NCBI GenBank assembly: GCA_965206395.1
Contig: CBDBJK010000032.1
Coordinates: 137,976 to 201,975 of the forward strand
DNA: 64,000 bases
Origin: CBDBJK01 sp965206395
GTDB lineage: Bacteria > Chloroflexota > Dehalococcoidia > Lucifugimonadales > CATOSD01
Reading direction: 5' to 3'
Shown here: piece after piece, positions 20,924-29,504 of the stretch
Position numbering within the stretch: position 1 is the stretch's first letter
Layout of the letters: every line of letters starts with the position of its first letter
Notes under the pieces: model-generated
The model's database searches: none
What the model was told of the DNA's origin: nothing
The model's input: the letters and a program-made list of their open reading frames with translations, nothing else
Position numbers and translations under genes: made by a program

Positions 20924-22120
20924 GGATGCTCTGAACAATCGGCTTCAGGCTGGGCCGAGTTGACCGGAGTGGTTTTGGGGGCGTTAAATTGCCTCATGGC
21001 ACCGTGGTGAGGGTTATTGTCGGCCTACAACCGGCCCTGACAGGGCCTTTCGCCGCCCTTAGCCCTGATTTTGGGCGCACTTATACAAGGTCTCACGCCG
21101 CCAGGTACTGTTCGGCCCTCATCAAGTTGGCAAACCCCAGCAGCGTCATCAGCCGCTGCGTGTTCTTGGACAGCCCCCTGTAGCGGACCTTGGCGTAGCC
21201 GAAGTGCCGCTTGATGTACAGGAACGGATGCTCCACCTTAGCTCTGACCGACGCTTTGCGCTTCTCCGACACCGCCTCAGGGCTCCCAGGCTCCAGCTTC
21301 CGACGCTGGCCGGGCCTCATCGCCACCTGCCACTCCACGTCCAAGCCCCGGTTCCCCGGCCTCTTGTCAACTCCCTGATACCCAGCATCTCCCCACACCT
21401 GAGACTCCCCACCGTGCAGCAACCGGGGCAACTCAGTCAGGTCATGCACGTTCGCAGATGTCGTGGTCATGCTGTGCACCACTCCCGTCTGCGAGTCCAC
21501 ACCGATGTGCACCTTCATCCCGAAGTGCCACTCGTTACCCTTCTTCGTCTGGTGCATCTCGGGGTCGCGCTCTTTAGCCCGATTCTTCGTCGATGAGGGC
21601 GCCGCTATGATGCTCGCGTCCACTATCGTCCCCTCCTGAAGACGGAGACCCTTGGACTCCAGATAGCGGTTGATCTCCTCGAACAGACCCGCGCCCAACT
21701 CATGCTCTTCCAGCAGGTGGCGGAAGTTCAGAATCGTCGTCTCGTCCGGCAGCGGCCCAGGCAGTCTCAGCCCTACGAACCGCCTCACCGATTCGACCTC
21801 ATAGAGCATGTCCTCCATCCCAGGGTCGCTCAGGTTGTAAAACAACTGCACGCAGTGTATCCGTAGCATCACCGATAACTCGTAGGGCCGCCGACCACGA
21901 CCGGCCTTGGGATAGAACGGTCGAATGCGCTCTTCCAACTCTTCCCAAGGGATCAGTCCATCCATGCGCTCAAGGAACTTCTCCCGGCGAGTCTTTCGCT
22001 TCTTGCTCTCGTAGTCCAAGTCCGCAAACGTCGGCTGGTTCATTGCCTCTCCTCCCCCGTCTTCAGGCCTTGGCCCTATTTTACTATCCCACAAGCCATC
22101 GGGACTTATTCAGAGCATCC
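20924..22120 (-). mobile_element. IS5-family element (type B)
   Basis: 1,197 bp with ends GGATGCTCTGAACAATC and, read inward from the right, GGATGCTCTGAATAAGTC. Flanked by CTAG at 20920-20923 and 22121-22124. Its terminal sequence and protein are close to type A, but many positions differ, so it is a separate IS rather than a copy. Confidence 0.9.
21093..22043 (-). CDS. IS5-family transposase (type B)
   Basis: Start at 22043 (MNQPTFADLDYES), with GGGAGGAGAGG just upstream; a longer reading frame exists but lacks a ribosome site. The product is about 316 residues and strongly similar to the type A transposase, with Asp in GTIVDASIIAAPSS, Asp in VWGDAGYQG and Glu in AKVEHPFLYIKRHFGY. Intact. 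Confidence 0.9.
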   Translation of the reverse strand: MNQPTFADLDYESKKRKTRREKFLERMDGLIPWEELEERIRPFYPKAGRGRRPYELSVMLRIHCVQLFYNLSDPGMEDMLYEVESVRRFVGLRLPGPLPDETTILNFRHLLEEHELGAGLFEEINRYLESKGLRLQEGTIVDASIIAAPSSTKNRAKERDPEMHQTKKGNEWHFGMKVHIGVDSQTGVVHSMTTTSANVHDLTELPRLLHGGESQVWGDAGYQGVDKRPGNRGLDVEWQVAMRPGQRRKLEPGSPEAVSEKRKASVRAKVEHPFLYIKRHFGYAKVRYRGLSKNTQRLMTLLGFANLMRAEQYLAA

Positions 22121-22226
22121 CTAGAACTACCTTCGCACCTTCCTTAGCTAACAGTGTTGCCTGCACCGCACCCAGGCCACGCGCGCCACCGCTTATGAGG
22201 GCTACCTTTCCTTCCAGCTTTGGCAT
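22121..22226 (-). pseudogene. SDR-family dehydrogenase, N-terminal part
   Basis: Start ATG at 22226, with AGGAG 8 bases upstream. Reads MPKLEGKVALISGGARGLGA, the Rossmann nucleotide-binding motif (here GGxRGLG), then QATLLAKEGAKVVL, and stops at the CTAG of the composite. The remainder is at 12562-13300. Confidence 0.88.
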
Positions 22227-22254
22227 ACAAAATTCTCCTGTCAGGCTCGCTCGT

Positions 22255-22455
22255 TCAGATAAACCATACACTTTTTAACCGGAATTTCCCGAAATACATC
22301 TCAATTGTTCGCAGTATTGGGTCCACTACTGAAAGAGCTACTTGGTTCTCATGAATATTGGCGGCTGTGACAACAAATGCCAGCGGTACACCTTCGCCTT
22401 CAGTCAGCAGATGGACAGTGCTACCCTTTCCTTTGTCAGCCGGAGGAAGTTGAGG
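22255..22455 (-). pseudogene. Transposase fragment (IS5/IS4-like)
   Basis: The minus strand reads PADKGKGSTVHLLTEGEG, then VPLAFVVTAANIHE, then VVDPILRTIEM and a stop at 22255. The KGS-H-L-x-D/E-G-G-P and TAANxHE pattern is the middle DDE region of short IS5-type transposases. No other part of that element remains nearby. Confidence 0.55.
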
Positions 22456-22473
22456 ATGGGATGAGAGTTGTTG

Positions 22474-22977
22474 CTAGCGTTCGAGGTCTAACATCCGCTG
22501 TTTGAGGTCTAGCTGAGACGAACCCTTGCCGAATCCGCGCAAGGTGCCGTCGCTGCCGATTACCCGGTGGCACGGGACGATTATCGCCAGCCGATTCCTT
22601 GCCATAGACTGACCGGCTGCGCGTGGCGCTTGAGGCTTGCCAGCCTCGGCAGCGAGCCACTTGTAGCTTCGCGTCTCTCCCGTGGGAATAGACCTACATG
22701 CGTCCCACGCCGCCTGATGGAACGGAGAGGCGTCGGCTACGTCTATAGGTTCGTCCTCAAACGACACCGCCTCGCCATCAAAATAGGCCATCACCTTCTT
22801 CTTCAAGCCTTCAAATCGCTCTGGCGATGGCACCGCATTGTCGAGGGCTTTTCCAAGTTCCTCGGCGCAATCTTCAGGAGAGGTCTGGGGAAGGGTGCTT
22901 CGCCTCAATCCCTTGTCAGAAGCAACCAGTCCTACCCAGCCGAACTGAGTTTCGAAGATGTCGTAATGCAGGGTCAT
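22474..22977 (-). CDS. ogt: Methylated-DNA--protein-cysteine methyltransferase
   Basis: 167 residues. Direct repair of O6-alkylguanine: the alkyl group is moved to the Cys of the IVPCHRVIG motif (near residue 138). Also seen are SIPTGETRSYKWLAAEAGKPQAPRAAGQSMARN, the helix-turn-helix and Asn hinge, and LRGFGKGSSQLDLKQRML at the end. The start overlaps the stop of the transglutaminase gene (TAATG), so it is the last gene of a moxR/DUF58/transglutaminase operon, an odd partner for a repair gene. Confidence 0.9.
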   Translation of the reverse strand: MTLHYDIFETQFGWVGLVASDKGLRRSTLPQTSPEDCAEELGKALDNAVPSPERFEGLKKKVMAYFDGEAVSFEDEPIDVADASPFHQAAWDACRSIPTGETRSYKWLAAEAGKPQAPRAAGQSMARNRLAIIVPCHRVIGSDGTLRGFGKGSSQLDLKQRMLDLER

Positions 22978-25523
22978 TAACGCCGTCTCCTTTGCACCGG
23001 CAGCAGCCTACTCAGCACCTTGGCGAACAGGCTGCGCCTCATGCCTTTCCAGACCTGGTCAAGCTCCTTGGTCTCTTCTTCCGAGATATCCCGATTTCCG
23101 TATCGGCTGCCCGCGAATGCCCAGGCTATTTGCTGTGTTCCGGGCGCAATGGTCGGAAAGGCGTTACTCAAGGCCGTGGCGTATTCAACAGGAGTCTGGT
23201 TGGCTCCTCGTTTGATACCGGCCCATGCCCCTAGCCGACTCATCTTCGTGTACGCCTTTTCAACTGGTGTGGCGTTGCCAAGACCCCTCGTCCATATCAA
23301 CTGAAATATGAGCCAGACAATACCTATGACCCCTAGCACGATTCCTACTCGTGTCAGCAGCCCAACAATATCAATGGAGAAGCCCCCGCTAGAACCATCG
23401 AAAGAGGACAAGTCAGCAGCGCCATCCAGAAGTTCCTCCAAGAGGTCATCCAGCCCATCATCGGTGGTATCATCGCCAGTCGTCCTGTCTGGCAACAGGT
23501 CCGAGCCTGGGCCGGAGAGCAAGCTTCGTTCTTGCTCCGGCCATTTCGGAGTCGGCTCGAAGTCAATCCAGCCATAGTCTGGGAAATAGACCTGTGCCCA
23601 GCCGTGACTGTCGGAGTCACGGATAATCCTGACCTCCGACTCGCTGTCGTATTCGCCTGGAGCATATCCTGCGGCCATGCGTGTGGGCACGTCGACGGCG
23701 CGAAGCAGGACGGTCATGGATGAGCCGAAGTAATCACTGTATCCTGTTTGGGTTTCAAATAGGAAATAGTCTACACCGTCGGAACCGGCTGGAGGCGCAG
23801 AGATGTCCTGCGAGTAGACGAAAGTGGAACCTCTCAGATAGCTCTGTATGGCTAGCGCCTTGTCGAGAGAATTGTCGGCTCTTTGCGTGAGATTTACCGC
23901 CAGATCGCGCACTCTCTGAGGTAGGTTTGCTGGTAGTTGCAGGTAATGGTCCGTGATGAATCTGTTGTAATCAGTGCTCGCCTCTCTAAGTTCGTCATCG
24001 GTCGCAAGCGAAACGAAGGAGATCATTGAATAGGCTTCATCGGATTTGAGCGGCTTGGCAAACTCCCAGGAGACGATCTCAGGCGTGATTGGCTCCTTCC
24101 TCGCCAGCGTAACTGTTTCCACCAAACGTCTGTCTTCACCTGATCCTCGTTTGTAGGTAATGTCCGTCAGCACGAGGTCTGAAGGTAGATTTCTGGCAAT
24201 AAACGATTCTACGAATTCGTTATTTGCTCTTGATTCGATTTCTCTTTTCAACACGGTGGATAATTCTTGGATATCTCCAGGCAGCGTGGGGTCTTGAGAA
24301 AGATTGAACAGATCGACAGTGAACTCCATTGGCACGAGCGATTCTACTACTGCGTCGCGGCTTACCCAGTCCAGGCTTCCGCCTGAGAGAAAGTCGGAGG
24401 TGTCAAAGCTGAGTTGAAGGCTCTGGGTCACGGGCACACGTTTCGCCGTGTCTCCTCTTGGAGGCGGCACGGCTTCCGGGCCTGCTTTAATCGATTGGGT
24501 GTCGCCCGCAATCCATCCTTGAGGCGTATACTCGCTATAGGTCTGGGATAGCCAGTAGGATGGATAGTCCGTAATGGCCCAGAATACGGTTTCACCGCCA
24601 AAGGAAATCTTGCCCGTGAACGGAAGCGTCTTTCCAAAGAGACGACCAGGAAGATTCTTGCGAGAGGGTATGGCGGAAAAGAGACGGGCGAACTCGTCTT
24701 CTAGATTTTCTATGGGCGAGCGAGCTGCTCTCCATACGCTGGCAAGTGTGGGTGAGACGATCACGTTCATCGGCAACAACGCAGCCACGATCAACACCAC
24801 GAAGCTAAACCATATTGCCGAGTTGATGGTGAGCCAACTACTAACGGGGCTGAATTCTATCCCTGTTTTGGCCCATACCTGATGGCTTTGCACTATGCTC
24901 AATCGCACGACCAACAGTATGGCCAGGAAAGCAAATACGAAGAAATTGACCACGAACCTGTCGGGTAGGAAGCTGAGGTTGGTTAATATGGCTGTGCCCA
25001 TAAGCAGGACGCCAACCCAGACGTTGTTGCTTCGGAAGATGAACCAGGAGCTAATGTAGGCTATCAGCCATCCGGCGGCCAGAATCGCCAGCGTGAAGGG
25101 AATCAGGTCTGTGCTGATACCGCCCGATGAGGCCGCGTCGTACCAGATGTTCAGGCGGCTCCACAGCATCTGCACTTGAGTTCCGATGGGTTCGTTTTCT
25201 ATGAGAGAGGAAGCCTGCCATACCACAACCACGAATCCGAGGATAAGGGCGACCAGGTGCATGAAAACCGCAGGGACTCTTACCTTGGCTAGCAGCAGAC
25301 CCGCGACAGCCGCCCAGATCATCAAATTGAGCAGACTCGGTGTTTCCGCCCATTTCGCTGTCGTCACCGAGTTCCCGACGACCACGAGCGCCAAGATCAG
25401 GAAGACAAAAGTTGACCAGCCCTGGCTTGGAGTATACCGCTCATACAGTACCAGCAGCGGGTGCTTGTTCTTCGGTTCCGTGTAACCAGAAGGATACAGA
25501 ATCGCTATCGGGTTAGCGCTCAC
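22977..25523 (-). CDS. Transglutaminase-domain membrane protein (TgpA-like)
   Basis: 848 residues. Several membrane helices occupy about the first 260 residues (FVFLILALVVVGNSV, FMHLVALILGFVVVVW, FVVLIVAALLPMNVIV). A large outer domain follows, with the transglutaminase core around residues 590-660: SYFGSSMTVLLRAVDVPTRMAAGYAPGEY, then DSHGWAQVYFPDYGWIDFEPT, giving His and Asp. At the usual Cys position the sequence reads GYSDYFGSSM, so the nucleophile Cys may be replaced by Ser or Tyr (GxCxxF is normal). A last membrane helix and a cytoplasmic tail as in DUF4129 close the protein. The start overlaps the DUF58 stop by 4 bases. Confidence 0.85.
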   Translation of the reverse strand: MSANPIAILYPSGYTEPKNKHPLLVLYERYTPSQGWSTFVFLILALVVVGNSVTTAKWAETPSLLNLMIWAAVAGLLLAKVRVPAVFMHLVALILGFVVVVWQASSLIENEPIGTQVQMLWSRLNIWYDAASSGGISTDLIPFTLAILAAGWLIAYISSWFIFRSNNVWVGVLLMGTAILTNLSFLPDRFVVNFFVFAFLAILLVVRLSIVQSHQVWAKTGIEFSPVSSWLTINSAIWFSFVVLIVAALLPMNVIVSPTLASVWRAARSPIENLEDEFARLFSAIPSRKNLPGRLFGKTLPFTGKISFGGETVFWAITDYPSYWLSQTYSEYTPQGWIAGDTQSIKAGPEAVPPPRGDTAKRVPVTQSLQLSFDTSDFLSGGSLDWVSRDAVVESLVPMEFTVDLFNLSQDPTLPGDIQELSTVLKREIESRANNEFVESFIARNLPSDLVLTDITYKRGSGEDRRLVETVTLARKEPITPEIVSWEFAKPLKSDEAYSMISFVSLATDDELREASTDYNRFITDHYLQLPANLPQRVRDLAVNLTQRADNSLDKALAIQSYLRGSTFVYSQDISAPPAGSDGVDYFLFETQTGYSDYFGSSMTVLLRAVDVPTRMAAGYAPGEYDSESEVRIIRDSDSHGWAQVYFPDYGWIDFEPTPKWPEQERSLLSGPGSDLLPDRTTGDDTTDDGLDDLLEELLDGAADLSSFDGSSGGFSIDIVGLLTRVGIVLGVIGIVWLIFQLIWTRGLGNATPVEKAYTKMSRLGAWAGIKRGANQTPVEYATALSNAFPTIAPGTQQIAWAFAGSRYGNRDISEEETKELDQVWKGMRRSLFAKVLSRLLPVQRRRR

Positions 25524-26743
25524 CGTCCTGCCTCCATCTCCTCCAGGTTCATATCGCTCTGCGAATCAGGGATGGTATATGTGCGGCTCATCGCTACAGG
25601 TATATCGTCGCCCTTTTTGACTACGTACGGCGGAATGCCGGACTCATACAGTGCGGGAACAATGTCTAGCGTCTGGAAAATTCCTCCAAAGCTAGGCCCA
25701 TCCAGCAGGACTACGGCTACTCTCACGCGTCGCCTGGTAAGCTCTCTCAGCGCCAGCACCCAATTCAAACGGTGCGATGGAGTTATGACAATAAGCGAGC
25801 TATGATAGCCCCACAAAGCCTCTTCCCTGGGCATGACTCCTTCTAGGGAGACGGTGCCCTCGGCCTTGCTCATGGCGAGGAATTCCATCATGCGGTCAAA
25901 CTGACCCGTGCCGGTTTCCGCGGGAAGGAAGTATCGCTGGTCTCCGTAAGATATGAGGCCTACGGGCATTTCGGCTTCAAGATACTTCTTGGCTAGTGAT
26001 GCGGCAATCGCGACGCCATACTCGTCCGTACTTTCCTCCAGTTCTCCTGCCTGGACTTCCGTATGGAGGTCTACAAGCAGCCAGACATCGCTTGATAAAC
26101 CAAGATCAAATTCCTTCGACATGAGTCGTCCTAGACGAGCGGTGCTGTTCCAATGAACGCGGCTGATGCTGTCCCCGAAAGCGTAGTCTCGGACGCTGGA
26201 GGCGTGAGGAGTAAGATTGTGGCTTCGCCTTCTTGCGGAGCTTTCGCCGGAAAGGTCGGCGGTTGGTATGGCGAACCCAGGAATGTCGTATGTGCGCGGG
26301 TACACGGTCAGAGTGTTTGTCCCGCAATATGTCTTATCGCGCCGAAACAGCCCGAGCGCGTCGGTGTTGGACACCCTGACAGGCCCCATCGTGTAGACGC
26401 CACGCTTGCGAGCGGGGGTGAGAGTCCTCCAGGAGCGAAAGCTGTGTGCCGATAGGCTTAGAGCCATGCCGCTGGAATAGCCTGGAAGATCTGTGAGGTC
26501 CTCAATCTCCAGAATAGGCTTCGGCAGTCTGCTCAGGTTGCGTATAGTGATGCGCTCCTCGATGTCGTCGCCCACACGCACTCTCTGGCTTCTCCGGTCA
26601 ACCTCCACTTCGAGCGACTGCAGGCTGAGCCAGTTCCACACGAAGCTGAGGATGGCTGCGATACCAAGGATGTATAGCAACCGGTAGAAAAGCCCGAAGC
26701 CCGTAGACATGCCCGTGAACACGGTGACACCCATGAGGGCCAA
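25520..26743 (-). CDS. DUF58 domain protein (MoxR partner)
   Basis: 407 residues. Two membrane helices at the N-terminus (VFTGMSTGFGLFYRLLYILGIAAILSF is one region). Then a beta-rich part and the DUF58 signature REYAFGD-like VRDYAFGDSISRVHWNSTARLGRLMSKEFD, followed by a VWA-like segment (VWLLVDLHTEV with the MIDAS-type Asp). In known operons DUF58 proteins act with MoxR ATPases and transglutaminase membrane proteins in envelope maintenance. It lies 49 bases after moxR and overlaps the next gene. Confidence 0.88.
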   Translation of the reverse strand: MALMGVTVFTGMSTGFGLFYRLLYILGIAAILSFVWNWLSLQSLEVEVDRRSQRVRVGDDIEERITIRNLSRLPKPILEIEDLTDLPGYSSGMALSLSAHSFRSWRTLTPARKRGVYTMGPVRVSNTDALGLFRRDKTYCGTNTLTVYPRTYDIPGFAIPTADLSGESSARRRSHNLTPHASSVRDYAFGDSISRVHWNSTARLGRLMSKEFDLGLSSDVWLLVDLHTEVQAGELEESTDEYGVAIAASLAKKYLEAEMPVGLISYGDQRYFLPAETGTGQFDRMMEFLAMSKAEGTVSLEGVMPREEALWGYHSSLIVITPSHRLNWVLALRELTRRRVRVAVVLLDGPSFGGIFQTLDIVPALYESGIPPYVVKKGDDIPVAMSRTYTIPDSQSDMNLEEMEAGR

Positions 26744-26792
26744 GACGAGGTAGAACCTTTTTAGTATGAATGCCTTCGCTCTAAGTATGGCG

Positions 26793-27779
26793 TCAACTCC
26801 TGAACCAGCCTCTTGCTTCGGCTCCGGGCACCGGAATCTGGCCTACAAGGGTGGATATGATCTCTCTTCCGTGTATTCCGCGCATTCTCGCGGCGGCTGA
26901 GACGATAATACGGTGGCTTAACATTGACACGGCCAACTCTTTTACGTCGTCCGGCAGCACGAACTCTCTCCCCCGAATCAGTGCCAGCGCTTGCGCCGCC
27001 CTGAATTGCCCCAGCGATCCTCTAGGGGAGCTTCCCAGGGCAACGTCGGGATGGTCTCGCGTTGCCTCTGTGATCGTTACAATATATCGCTTTATAAGAT
27101 CGTCCACGTATACGTTCTTCACGGCTTCCTGAAGATCGATAATCTCTTTATCAGTAGTCACCGCCTGGAGTGAATCGATTGGGTGATTCATCTCCTGGCC
27201 CTCGACTATGGCTAGCTCTTCCTCTGTGGATGGGTAGCCAAGAGTAATCATAAGAAGGAAGCGGTCAAGCTGGGCTTCGGGAAGAGGAAATGTTCCTTCG
27301 TACTCGATGGGGTTTTGGGTCGCCATTACCAGGAACGGCCTGGGGATAAGATGGGTGATCCCTTCGACGGTGACCTGATGCTCATCCATGGCTTCCAACA
27401 GCGCTGATTGGGTCTTAGGAGTGGCTCGGTTGATTTCGTCTGCAAGCACAATCTGGGAGATAATTGGGCCTGCTCTGAACTCGAACTCACCTGTCTTCTG
27501 GTTGTAAATGGAAACACCCGTTATGTCGGTGGGTAGCAAATCGGGTGTGAACTGTATGCGCTTGAAGTCGCTTCCTGATGAAACCGCGATGCTCCTTGCA
27601 AGCATGGTCTTGCCGACACCGGGCACGTCTTCTATCAGAGCGTGACCTTGACACATCAGGGTGATGACCCCAAGCTCTACGGCCGTCTCTTTGCCGATTA
27701 TGACTTTCTTTACGTTTTCTATAATACGCTGGGCGACTTCTCTAGCCAGTTCTAGATCCTGCAAAATGGCTCTCCTCAA
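26793..27779 (-). CDS. MoxR-family AAA+ ATPase
   Basis: 328 residues. Walker A IEDVPGVGKTMLARS near residue 52, Walker B VLADEINRATPKTQSALLEAM near residue 115, sensor 1 FLVMATQNPIEYEGT, and sensor 2 in SPRGSLGQFRAAQALAL. MoxR proteins are chaperone-like ATPases that act with VWA-containing partners, here DUF58. First gene of the minus-strand operon; its promoter must lie in 27,780-28,040. Confidence 0.92.
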   Translation of the reverse strand: MRRAILQDLELAREVAQRIIENVKKVIIGKETAVELGVITLMCQGHALIEDVPGVGKTMLARSIAVSSGSDFKRIQFTPDLLPTDITGVSIYNQKTGEFEFRAGPIISQIVLADEINRATPKTQSALLEAMDEHQVTVEGITHLIPRPFLVMATQNPIEYEGTFPLPEAQLDRFLLMITLGYPSTEEELAIVEGQEMNHPIDSLQAVTTDKEIIDLQEAVKNVYVDDLIKRYIVTITEATRDHPDVALGSSPRGSLGQFRAAQALALIRGREFVLPDDVKELAVSMLSHRIIVSAAARMRGIHGREIISTLVGQIPVPGAEARGWFRS

Positions 27780-28048
27780 AGCTATAAAAGGACGCGCTAG
27801 TCAACAAGAGCGCGGGGCGGTTTGGCTGCGTTCGATGAGCTATACGGCAAAGAGAAAGGTTCGGATTCTTATCATTCGTTTTGTCATCGAAGCGCTGAGA
27901 TGTGACGAAGAGCTTGACCTGCGGCGCGTTTTATCCTTAACTCTCGAAACACTGCCCGCCATGTTATCATATCGGATTTGCGGCCTGTCTGTCCACATCG
28001 TAAAGCCGGGGCACTTGCGTTGCCTATCCTGGTATTCGATATAACAAA

Positions 28049-28077
28049 GGGTGGACGAAGCTAATGCCTGTCCACCC
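28049..28077 (-). terminator. Hairpin terminator of the rhodanese gene
   Basis: Stem GGGTGGAC / GTCCACCC with a 13-base loop, followed on the minus strand by TTTGTTAT. It sits 35 bases after the TAG that closes the readthrough rhodanese frame, not after the internal TGA, which supports the longer gene. Confidence 0.7.
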
Positions 28078-28111
28078 ATGACACTAAGATTGCCAAGACG
28101 GCCCAACGCCG

Positions 28112-28954
28112 CTAGCTGCCGGATGACTCCAATACAAGGGGCGTATCGTCGCGATTTGCCCACTCCCCCATAGACCCATCGTAGTTGCGTGCGTCTTTGT
28201 AGCCCAACAGGGAGAGGACGAATACTCCGTGCGCCGCACGGATACCACCCTGTCAATAAGTTATGACCTGTTTTTCAGGCGTAACACCTACCTTCTCAAG
28301 CATGGCTCGCAACTCGTGAGCGGGTCTGATTGTCTGGTACGGCCCGTCCGAGAGGAAGTTGAGCCATTCCAGGTGGACAGCGCCCGGAATGTGACCAGCT
28401 CTGCTATTTCCTCGGGTGTTTGTGCCATCCCATTCGCCGTCAGACCGAACATCCAGGAACACTACCTCTGGATTGCCCACGCTTGAGATTCCGTAATCCA
28501 GCTTGCATATTATGTCCGGGTTCACATTGACGGTGAATTTGGCCTTGGGAAGCTTGATGCCGTCTCCAACAGCAGCCGGACGTCCCTCACCAAACCACTT
28601 TCCCCAGCCGCCATTGAGAACCTTCACGTTGGTATGGCCGTAGTAGTTCATCACCCACCAGAACCGTGTGGCGCTGAGACCCCAACCGCTATCGTAGGTT
28701 ACGACGAGGTTATTGTCGCCAATGCCCATGTTCTCCACAAGCTCGGTAAACGACTCTGCGGGCATCACTTGCGGGTAATTGGGGTCTTGGATGTATGGGT
28801 GCACTCTTAGGCCCACAGCGTTCTTTATGTGGGCGCGTCTGTATGCGTCGAACGGCTCGCAATCCACTATTCGAATGTTCGGGTCGTCCAGATGGGCCTC
28901 CAGCCAGTCGGTCTCCACGAGGAGGTCTGGGCGGACATATCCCTCTGTAGCCAT
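28112..28954 (-). CDS. Two-domain rhodanese (thiosulfate sulfurtransferase), probable selenoprotein
   Basis: Start ATG at 28954. The N-terminal rhodanese domain contains IRIVDCEPFDAYRRAHIKNAVG and VVTYDSGWGLSATRFWW; its own Cys is Asp, as usual for the structural domain. The C-terminal domain contains VVFLDVRSDGEWDG and RAGHIPGAVHLEW, then KQVITY followed by TGA (28255-28253) and then QGGIRAAHGVFVLSLLGYKDARNYDGSMGEWANR, ending at TAG 28112. In this family the residue at the TGA is the catalytic Cys of the CQGG/SG-(IV)-RAA loop that carries the sulfane sulfur. Read through, the length is 280 residues, the normal size. The TGA replaces precisely that Cys and is followed by a hairpin with bacterial SECIS geometry, so selenocysteine insertion is the best explanation; a point mutation or base error is the alternative. 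No selA, selB, selC or selD is in the window. Confidence 0.8.
28208..28252 (-). promoter_or_regulatory. Candidate bacterial SECIS hairpin
   Basis: Directly after the TGA, the coding strand has CAGGG (28252-28248), which can pair with CCCTG (28212-28208). Inside is a perfect 7-bp stem TCCGTGC (28242-28236) / GCACGGA (28232-28226) with apical loop GGC (28235-28233). The loop begins 17 bases after the TGA and starts with G. The published bacterial SECIS pattern asks for a G among the first two loop bases and about 16-37 bases of spacing, so this fits. Confidence 0.6.
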
Positions 28955-29272
28955 GCAGTCACCTCCGAAAGTAGGAATCTATGTCGGAGTATACTACAGA
29001 TGCGGCCTCCCGTCCTCTATCGCCGCCTTCGATAGGCGTATTGGCTTGACTTCTGGATATGCTCCTGCTGCTCCATGCTGACAGGCTCCCATCTGGGTGC
29101 ATCTCACTGTCTTCACATGGCCTCCAAACCAACTCCCTCCATGCCCCACTGTTCTCAAACAAGGCGGCTACGCTGTTTACACTGCGCCACCACAGCACAC
29201 ACACCAACCCGGTGTTACATTAGTGGTGAGGTAAATAGACGAATAAGTTCACCAAAAGGAAGATAAATTAAG
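28955..29272. other. Intergenic region without a recognised gene
   Basis: About 320 bases between the divergent rhodanese start and the small membrane protein. It must hold both promoters, but no clear consensus boxes stand out. Confidence 0.4.
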
Positions 29273-29359
29273 ATGAAGAAGCTAGCGGCAATAATCCTGA
29301 CGACCGGGGCAGGTTGGGGGTTGATGCTCTTCTGGTTTACACTTGCCATTCCAAAATAG
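29273..29359 (+). CDS. Very small membrane protein
   Basis: 28 residues beginning MKKLAAIILTTGAGWG and ending TLAIPK. Lys-Lys is followed by one hydrophobic span covering almost the whole protein, typical of short membrane peptides. AGGAAG lies 12 bases before the ATG, a little far. A structured hairpin follows immediately. No family recognised. Confidence 0.45.
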   Translation: MKKLAAIILTTGAGWGLMLFWFTLAIPK

Positions 29360-29362
29360 AAA

Positions 29363-29410
29363 GGCGCGGAACTCCCGGAAGTGATGTAAACTTCCGAATG
29401 GCGCCGCGCC
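29363..29410 (+). terminator. Two-level hairpin after the small membrane protein
   Basis: Outer stem GGCGCGG (29363-29369) / CCGCGCC (29404-29410) encloses an inner hairpin CGGAAGT (29376-29382) / ACTTCCG (29390-29396). It lacks a strong T tail, so it could be a terminator or a structured RNA end. Confidence 0.5.
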
Positions 29411-29504
29411 GCTTTGTGCTTTGTGACTCTTCGCTAGCCAGAAGATAACTATGGCGGGGTCTCGAATTTCAGGCTATGGCTTCACAGAGGCATTGAATGT
29501 GTCT

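Larger units (their letters stand above)
13301..22120. mobile_element. Composite-transposon-like block inserted in an SDR gene
   Basis: 8,820 bp bounded by an IS5 type A element on the left and a related but distinct type B element on the right, in opposite orientations. The outer ends carry CTAG (13297-13300 and 22121-22124). Joining the flanks across one CTAG gives an unbroken SDR codon series reading VVLGDILDE. Inside lie a cut membrane-protein gene, an IS256 element, an ABC solute-binding protein, an IS21/transporter chimera and an IS1182 fragment. The inner IS ends are also flanked by CTAG, so stepwise insertion plus recombination is an alternative to one composite transposition. Confidence 0.75.
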
